Source: Rhea pennata (lineage: Eukaryota > Chordata > Aves > Rheiformes > Rheidae). Taken from it: a DNA stretch of 64,000 bases. The notes under the pieces were generated by a model. The model made no database searches. It saw only the letters and a list, made by a program, of their open reading frames with translations, and had not been told where the DNA came from. The stretch lies in assembly GCF_028389875.1 (NCBI RefSeq), contig NC_084702.1, positions 67,367,582 through 67,431,581 on the forward strand, given 5' to 3'. Positions 56,851-64,000 of the stretch are shown here, one piece after another. The position numbers and the translations under genes are program-made. How positions within the stretch are numbered: the stretch's first letter is position 1; each line of letters begins with the position of its first letter.

Positions 56851-59249
56851 CCCACTCTGTCTGCCTCAAGCTTTTTCTGCTGCCTCACCACTTTCAATTC
56901 CAGCTGTGCTTCTGCTGCTAAACCCAGACTTGCCAAGCAAGGCATTAGCAAAAACTCTGAAGCTTTCAGTACAAGAAAGGCCTAATTCAAAAGCTTAGCC
57001 TGAGCCCATGGCGTCAGCGAGCTCTGGGGGTGGGGAAGAGGCCGAGGGGCAGCCCCGGGGCTGGGCAGCTGGGGCACACGGAGGTGGTAGGGAAGGGTTT
57101 GGGCTCTGTGAGATGAGCTGGAGAGTGAAATGTGAGAGTTAATATCTGAGTGCAACTTTTGCATTCAGGGAAGAATTGCCTAAGATTTGGGACAACAGTT
57201 TACTGCTGTGGTCAAGTCACAAAAAACAGAATTCTGGCTTTTTTTCCACACATAAGACTATTTTGTACTATAGGTGATTTTTGTCAGCTGCAGATACTTG
57301 CTGTGTGGTCTGTGCTTTCTCAGGTGTGATTTATTACATTTCATATGTTCAAGTGGAATACCAGGAGCTTAACCTCTTATACACATTGCATGTAGAATGA
57401 CTGTGATGCACACCAGGTTTTTCTTAGAGATAGAAATGCATCCTTTACCAAGCATAAAGAAATCTAGTATAAAGAAATCTACATGGTGGAAACTTTTCTG
57501 CACCCTATATTCAGAAAAAAATATAAATATTCAACAGCTGTAAGATTTTAAAGGTTAAATTATGGCAATTTAAAAGAGAAGCAGTATTGAATTGAGGAGC
57601 TTTCAGGGGACCTTGTGTGTCACCTGTCCACAAGTAATAACTAGAAAGCATTTCAGAAAAAGAATAAGATGATGTGCATAGCCCAGTTGTAGCTATGTAT
57701 GTGAGAGTGCGTGTAGACATGACAAAATTCTATTAATTCCCTTATGACTGCATTAAATTTGTCAGAAATACTAAGAACGCTTTGAAATGGTAGGCTAATG
57801 GAAACGCAACAGCCCATATTTCAGGAAATCTAACCCTGTCTGCAAACACAAAGATAGCATAGACTATCCCTACAGGAAATGTTAGTTTTCATACTGGACT
57901 GTAGTAGTTGCAGGCAGAAGATCATGCCAGTGTTTAGGCATATTAAGTTTCTGCTGAAAATCAGGTATTTTCCAAAGTGGTTCTGTAACAAGATAGCTAT
58001 TGTGGCCACCTGTCACAGAAGTTAGGTAGATGACACCTTTCCCCTGAATTGCTGCCTTGAAGGAGTGGCACAGCAACTCTAAGCAGGTAAATTAACTCTT
58101 TGTCTTGTCCCTTGAAGAGGTGGGAATGCTTGAAATGTTATATCCCTGAGTGGAATGAAACCAGAAAGACTATAGTGTGCTGAGTGTAAATACATACAAA
58201 TAGATTATCAGTTGAAAAATACATCATTTCTGCTTCCGCTCCTACTCTACCACTAGGAGGCAAAAGTGCTATGGCAGTGAGAAGAGGAAGGAACAGGAAG
58301 AGAAGCTTAACAGAAAAACTGAACTAAAATGGACTTTCTCTTGCTTGAGAACTCCATATGTTTGCATTTATTGTATATTACACACACAGTAACACTTCTG
58401 TTATAAAAAGGATTCTGTCAAACTTGCTTTAATGCACCTGCCCAATGGTGCTCTCTCATGTACTTTTTTTCTTATGTTTTAAGCATTACCTGCCCCATCC
58501 AATCATTTCTGTATTTTTCTTCCCTCACTCTTTATTTGCCACTAAGTCCGTTATGCTGTCTTGCCTGTTTTGGGATTATTCAGTAGAGCAGGGTTAATGA
58601 AACGAATCGAATGTTTAATATAACATGGAAAGAAAAAGTTTTTTCAGCTGTATCATTTCACTCCTCCAGTTCATGCACCTCCTTGTGTGATACCAATACA
58701 GCTATGCAGGTAACAGGAGCCAAGCTATATTCTTCAGCTAGGACTGAATTTCAAACCCCAAGGTGTTCAGATGAGACTACCTGGTATCTCAGACTGTTTC
58801 AGAGCATAGGATGATACCAGTCCATGAAAGATCCCTTAAAAAAATGGAGTAGCACTTACTGCAATGTAAGTCAGTGAAGCCATTTCCCACTCTTTTTCTC
58901 TATTTTTGACAGATTTATTTCTGAAGCAGTTACTTTTCCCCAAGGTATGTGGAAATAGAGAGCTGAATAAATGGCCTCATACAAAAAGAACCCAGAACCT
59001 GAGGCTGCAGTGATAAATGTTGCACATGGGAATACTAGCAAACCATTGTTAAACTGAGATCTAAATGTCTTTTTTTTGATCTATGTAGAATCTGGCATGG
59101 CGTTATTACACACAAGATGACAAGATGGCATTATCATTGTTGATATTTTGTGTTGGAATATATAATCTTGTGTATTTTGGTTTTGGGGAAGGTTAGGGTT
59201 CGGGATTTTTTTTTATTTATTTATTTTTTTCCTATGAAGAATGCCAAAA

Positions 59250-59268
59250 ATATATATATATATATATT
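59250..59268. repeat. (AT)n microsatellite
   Basis: About nine AT units in AT-rich intergenic DNA. Confidence 0.85.
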
Positions 59269-59885
59269 TGTAGGCTGTTTCCATGCTTGCAGGTCTTGTC
59301 TTTATAATATTAATTCCTTCAAATTCTTTATTCTTCTAAAAATAGCTAATTTTCCAAATCACTCACTAACATCCTCCACAGAACTAAGTGGAAAAAAACA
59401 GAGAAGATCTGGGAAGTTGTACCTGCAAGTGTGAAATGCAGCATATGGTAGACATTGCAAATGGGCAACTTTCAGAGCAGTTTCACAGTATAAACTGTTA
59501 TTTCCATTGTGTTTGTTGAGATTTATATTCTCGGCAGCATTCTACCAGTTAGGGATATATTTATTTCTGTGATGAAAGAGAAGACAAGCATTCAGAATTG
59601 CAGTGAGCAGCCTGCTCTTTGATCCTTGAATAATTTGCCTAGTGCTGATACTATGTGCAAACCCTTGCAACAGTGTTTACCAGTGCAGAATGATTATATG
59701 GTTTTAGCTAGCACTGTAAAACAGTCGAGGAGACTGCCAACTGAAACAGCAACAGTCACAAAGTCTAATTTCTCCTTAAGATTAATGATAAATGCTTCAT
59801 CATTAATGTTGTTTATTTCCACAGAAAATATGATTTCAAAAATGAAATACAGTATATAGCAGAATGAATAGCATAAAGCTATTGT

Positions 59886-62167
59886 AACAAATGCCATAAG
59901 GAAGGATTGGTTGGAGATGCGGAGGTTGGGGGTAGCCTTGGCTGCAGTGACCATGACAAGGTGGAGTTCAGCTTCCTGTGAGAAGGAAGCAAGGCAATAA
60001 GTAGGATTGCAACCTTGGACTTCAGGAGAGTGGACTTTGGCCTCTTCAGGGACCTCCTTGGAGGAATCCCATGGGTTAGGGCCTGAGAAGGAAGGGGGGG
60101 GGTCCAAGAGAGCTGGTTAATATTCAAGCGTCAGTTCCTCCAAGCTCAAGAGCAGTACATCCTTATGAGTAAGAAGTAAAGCAAAGGGGGCAGGAGACCT
60201 GCAAAGATGAGCAAGGAGCTGCTGCAAAAACTCAAGCAGAACAAGAAAGTACACAGAATGTAGGAGAGAGGACAGGCCACTTGGGAGGAATAAAAGGACA
60301 ATGCCAGAGTATGCAGGGATGTGATGAGGAAGGCTAAGGCCCATTTGGAATTAAATCTGGCAAGGGATGTCAAGAACAACAAGAAGAGCTTCTTCAAATT
60401 CATCAGGAGCAAAAGGAAGACTAGGGAAAATATAGGCCCGCTGCTGAATGGAGTGGGGGCCTTGGTGACAAAGGATACAGAGAAGGCAGAGTTACTGAAT
60501 GCCTTCTTTGCTTCAGTCTTTACTGCTAAGACTGGTCCTCAGGAATCCCAGAGCCTGGAGACAAGAGTGGAAGACTGGAGTAAGGAAGATGTTCCCTTGG
60601 TCAAGGCAGATTGGGTTAGAGATCATTTAGGCAAATTTGACACCCACAAATCCATGGGTCCTGATGGGATGGACCCACAAATGCTGAAGGAGCTGATGGA
60701 TGTTATCGCTAGGCCACACACTATCATCTTTGAAAGGTCATGGAGAACAGGAGAGGTGCCTGAGGACTAGAAGAAAGCCAGTGTCACTCTAGTCTTCAAA
60801 AAGGGCAAGAAAGAGGACCCAGGAAATTACTGGCCAGTCAGTCTCACCTCTATCCCTGGAAAGGTGATGGAACAGCTCATCCTGGATGCCATCTTTAAGC
60901 ATATGGAGGAAAAGAAAGTGATCAGGAGTAGTCAGCATGCACTCACCAAGGGGAAATCATACTTAACCAATCTGACAGCCTTCTCTGATGGAATGACTGG
61001 CTGGGTGATGAGGGGAGAGCAGTGGATGTTCTCTCCCTTGACTTCAGCAAGGCTTTTGACACTGTCTCCCGTAACATCCTAGGCAAGCTCAGGAAGTGCA
61101 GGTTAGATGAGTGGACAGTGAGGTGGGTTGAGAACTGGCTGAAAGGCAGAGCTCAGAGGGTCGTCATCAATGGTGCGGAGTCTGGTTGGAGGCCTGTGGC
61201 TAGTGGAGTTCCCCGGGGCTCAGTACTGGGTCCCATCCTGTTCAACTTCTTTGTCAATGACCTGGAGGAGGGGACAGAGTGCCTCCTCAGCGAGTTTGCT
61301 GATGATACCAAGCTGGGAAGAGTGGCTGATACTATGCTGCCATTCAGGGAGACCTAGGCTGGAGAGTTGGGCAGAGAGGAACCTCATGAAATTCCACACA
61401 GGCAAGTGCAGAGTCCTGCAGCCTAGGGAGAAATAACCCCATGCACCTGTACAAGCTGGGGGCTGACCTTCTGGAGAGCAGCTCTGCAGAGAAGGACCTG
61501 GGAGTGCTGGTGGATGACAAGTGCACCATGAGCCAGCAATGTGCCCTTGTGGCCAAGAAGGCCAATGGTCTCCTGGGGTGCATTAGGAAGAGTGTTGCCA
61601 GCAGGTGGAGGGAGGTGATCCTGCCCCTCTCCTCAGCCCTGGGGAGGCCTCATCTCGAGGACTGTGTCTGGTTCTGGGCTCCCCAGTACAAGAGAGACAT
61701 GGAGCTAGTGGAGAGAGCCCTGCGTAGGACCAGGAAGATGATCAGAGGGCTGGAGCACCTGCCCTATGAGGAACAGCTGTGAGAGCTGGGCCTGTTTAGC
61801 CTGGGGAAGAGAAGGCTGAGGGGGGATCTTATCAATTTGTACAAATACCTGAAGGGAGGGTGTCAACTGGATAGGGCTAGACTCTTTTTAGTGGTGTCCA
61901 ATGACAGGACAAGAGGCAATGGGTACAAATGAAACACAGGAAGTTCCATCTGAACATGAGGAAAAACCTCTTTACTGTGAGGGTGACAGAGCACTGGAAC
62001 AAGTTGCACAGAGAGGCTATGGAGTCTCTTTCTCTGGAGATATTCAAAACCCACTTGGATGTGATCCTGTGCAAAGTGTTGAATGTGACCCTGCTAGAGC
62101 AGGGAGGTTGGACTAGATGATCTCCAGAGGTCCCTTCCAACCTCAACCATTTTGTGATTCTGTGAAC
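59886..62167 (+). mobile_element. CR1 LINE, about 2.3 kb, 5'-truncated (copy C)
   Basis: Longest CR1 in the window. It begins in the end of the endonuclease domain (GSLGCSDHD at 59931-59957, then RIATLDFRR-like and LFRDLLGGIPW-like text in shifting frames). It continues through ELNLARDVKNNKKSFFKFIR (about 60347), SMGPDGMDPQMLKELMDVIA, a TAG replacing the Trp after TGEVPED (60768), the reverse-transcriptase block with FADDTKLG (about 61297), and the 3' terminus GAGGTTGGACTAGATGATCT ... TGTGATTCTGTGAAC. Multiple stops and frameshifts make it non-functional. Confidence 0.94.
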
Positions 62168-64000
62168 TTTAGTGAGCTGAGGATTCTGCCTTTGTGGTTT
62201 GGATTTATCTTCAGCTCAAATATAGGTTTAAAGCTCATTGTGAAACCTATTTTCTCAATGTTGATTTTCCTATCCTGTATCATCCTTAAAGTCTTTGACT
62301 TGTATAATGTAATCAGAAGCAAAAAGATAAAAGAAATGTATAATCATTGTTTCAAAAAAAATTGGCCAGCAGAATCTCTTGTGATCCTAATAGAAATTTC
62401 AGGAGCAAACAAACATTTTAGATGATATCTTTAGCTGATGAAGGGGTAAGCTGTGATTCTTGGCAGTAGCAGTGGACTAGAGTTGATGACCCAAGAGGTC
62501 AGCTCCTGTCTTTATGCTTGGAATTACCACCAGCATTTCACTAACCCTTATTCTGTAAAGATGCAAGCTTGTATGCACCACTGTAACTTCATAATACTCT
62601 GCAATGTGGGGTAAATGCTCACTTTGCTTTTGGATATGACATGATAAATATTGTTGACGGCAGCAGCAAAGCAGTCTGAATGCATTTTAGTTCCCTTTTC
62701 TCCCACCACTTCTTGCCTAATATCCTGAGGAGAGCAGTTTTCTTTACTAATCTTGGTAATGAAACCCACAAGCAGCATTCTGATGCAAACCCTTGCTGAG
62801 AAAGGGAGCTCTTAGCAAACCGAGCAAACTGTTAAGGTGATAAACTACTGGATTGTCTCACTGAAGGAGTCGATTTATTTCCACCTTTATCCAAATATTG
62901 GAGAGCTTTGAGGAATCCAAGTAAGTTTTTGTACCTATTTGTTTTGGAAATAAAATACAAAATTCCAGGAGAATCTATAATCAGTATAAGGTGTTACATA
63001 GAACCTTATATATGTGGAAATTTTAATTGTAGATTTTACTTGCAATTAGTTGTAGAGCTGAAAAGATGATAACATATGGCAATACAAAGTTGACAAAATG
63101 GCCTATTCTCTCTCATAATAGTATGTTTGGTTCTGAGAAATTTTACTAAGAGCAGTCTTAATTTTAACAATCATTGCATTTTAAAAAATAACAGGAATGC
63201 TATCTCCAGAGGCAACTTCTAGTGTTTCCTTTTCTATTATTTGTGATTGGTTCATTGCTAGGTGGGGTATTTTTTTAATTTAGTCTAGATTGGAAGATCA
63301 ACTTAAGTATGTATTCTACTTGTAATGGGTCATGGAAGATACTTTCCAGCCAGTAGTCAGAATGGTACATAATGGCTAAAAACTGCACAAAATTTCTTTT
63401 AAAATCATGTAGGATCTTGAATTGCTAAAAATAACAGTAGGAACTTTTGAGTAGCAGGAACTTAAGTTTTTCTTGCTTTAGAACTCAGACATTGCATTAG
63501 CTTTAGTAGAATAACTAGAGTAAAATGAAAGATGTTCATAGGGCAGTCACTGTACATCCTGTATACGTGAGTAGGGCTCTGAGTAAAGAGGCATCTGTAT
63601 GCTTCATTCCTTGGCAGACTTTCTAGGAAATTTACAGTAGTCTGAAATCTGTTGATCAGTATATAAAAAGAAATAATTTTAAAAACCCAAACATTAAATA
63701 TTGTGAAATTGTGTGCTTGTGCTAAACCAAGTTGATAAAAAATTATCAAAATCCTTTTTCAGAAGGGATATTATTTAACCTGGTTCTACTGGACATAGGA
63801 TCTTGGTGGAAAACAGCAGCTCACAGGCTTCAGCTGCTGAAGAATGTGGTGCCAATAGTAGGTAGTTTTTCTGGTTTTGAAATAGGCAAGTACTAGAAAG
63901 AAGGAAGGAAAGTGAGAATTTGTGCTGGAGTTATCAGAATGTAAGATGGAGAGATGAGATGATCATGTATGGATAGATTCTTTTTGGCCTGGTGCATTGG
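62168..64000. other. Intergenic DNA at the window end
   Basis: AT-rich without a supportable gene. A donor-like CCAA|GTAAGT at about 62921-62930 could end a non-coding first exon of a downstream gene, but nothing else supports it. Confidence 0.5.

Larger units (their letters stand above)
49879..59885. other. Intergenic DNA between the inverted CR1 copies
   Basis: About 10 kb flanked by CR1 copies B (-) and C (+). It holds the old CR1 tail at 51.3-51.7 kb, the CpG-rich patch at 56.2-56.85 kb and an (AT)n repeat. A 118-codon ORF at 54055-54411 has no recognisable homology and is not called. Confidence 0.6.

Noticed and set aside
59886..62167. An intact, active CR1 or a host gene derived from its reverse transcriptase
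   Set aside because: Stops and frameshifts occur throughout (for example the TAG after TGEVPED and the break after LPFRET), so no functional protein is possible.
62821..62930. Possible untranslated first exon of a downstream gene (FYB1 expected by synteny)
   Set aside because: Only a donor-like CCAA|GTAAGT is visible. There is no coding sequence or promoter motif strong enough to call.
1..64000. CRISPR arrays, operons, phage or bacterial defence systems
   Set aside because: The sequence is clearly vertebrate (GT-AG introns, CR1 LINEs, DAB2 and C9). No regularly spaced repeats or compact gene clusters were seen.

Overview
This is a vertebrate, almost certainly avian, genomic window. It holds two multi-exon genes with GT-AG introns on the + strand, DAB2 and then complement C9, embedded in AT-rich non-coding DNA. 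The transposon content is dominated by CR1 LINE copies, including three fairly young ones, which is typical of birds. DAB2 and C9 are adjacent and co-oriented on human 5p13, and the orthologous avian region is on the Z chromosome (background knowledge, not readable here). I cannot name the species.

Layout. 1-4.7 kb: a CR1 fragment (about 357-1232), then DNA upstream of DAB2 or its intron 1, including a pre-miRNA-sized hairpin (3299-3371). 4.8-17.0 kb: DAB2. Thirteen coding exons join in frame to 754 codons plus a stop; the stop is followed by an intron in the 3' UTR and a terminal exon of about 1.5 kb. 17.0-18.7 kb: a short DAB2-C9 spacer. 18.7-39.7 kb: C9. Eleven coding exons join in frame to 597 codons plus a stop, again with an intron in the 3' UTR. 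39.7-64 kb: no supportable gene. This tract carries an ancient antisense LINE relic (about 41.3-42.6 kb), a - strand CR1 (48.57-49.88 kb), an old + strand CR1 tail (51.29-51.72 kb), a CpG-rich patch (about 56.2-56.85 kb) and a 2.3-kb + strand CR1 (59.89-62.17 kb).

The genes are functionally separate. DAB2 is an endocytic cargo adaptor (PTB domain, clathrin/AP-2/EH motifs, myosin VI region). C9 is the secreted pore-forming subunit of the membrane attack complex (TSP1, LDLRA, MACPF, EGF-like). The C9 here ends in an extra TSP1 domain, encoded by its own exon, that mammalian C9 lacks, together with an extra EGF-region cysteine as in C8/C6-type proteins.

The most unusual structure is the pair of inverted CR1 copies 11 kb apart. 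Over about 1 kb they are almost identical and share the same inactivating lesions, yet their last 280 bp or so belong to clearly different CR1 tails. One copy also carries a 24-bp micro-inversion. I found no CRISPR array, operon or other prokaryotic system. All coordinates and translations were worked out by eye; family and ortholog comparisons are from memory.
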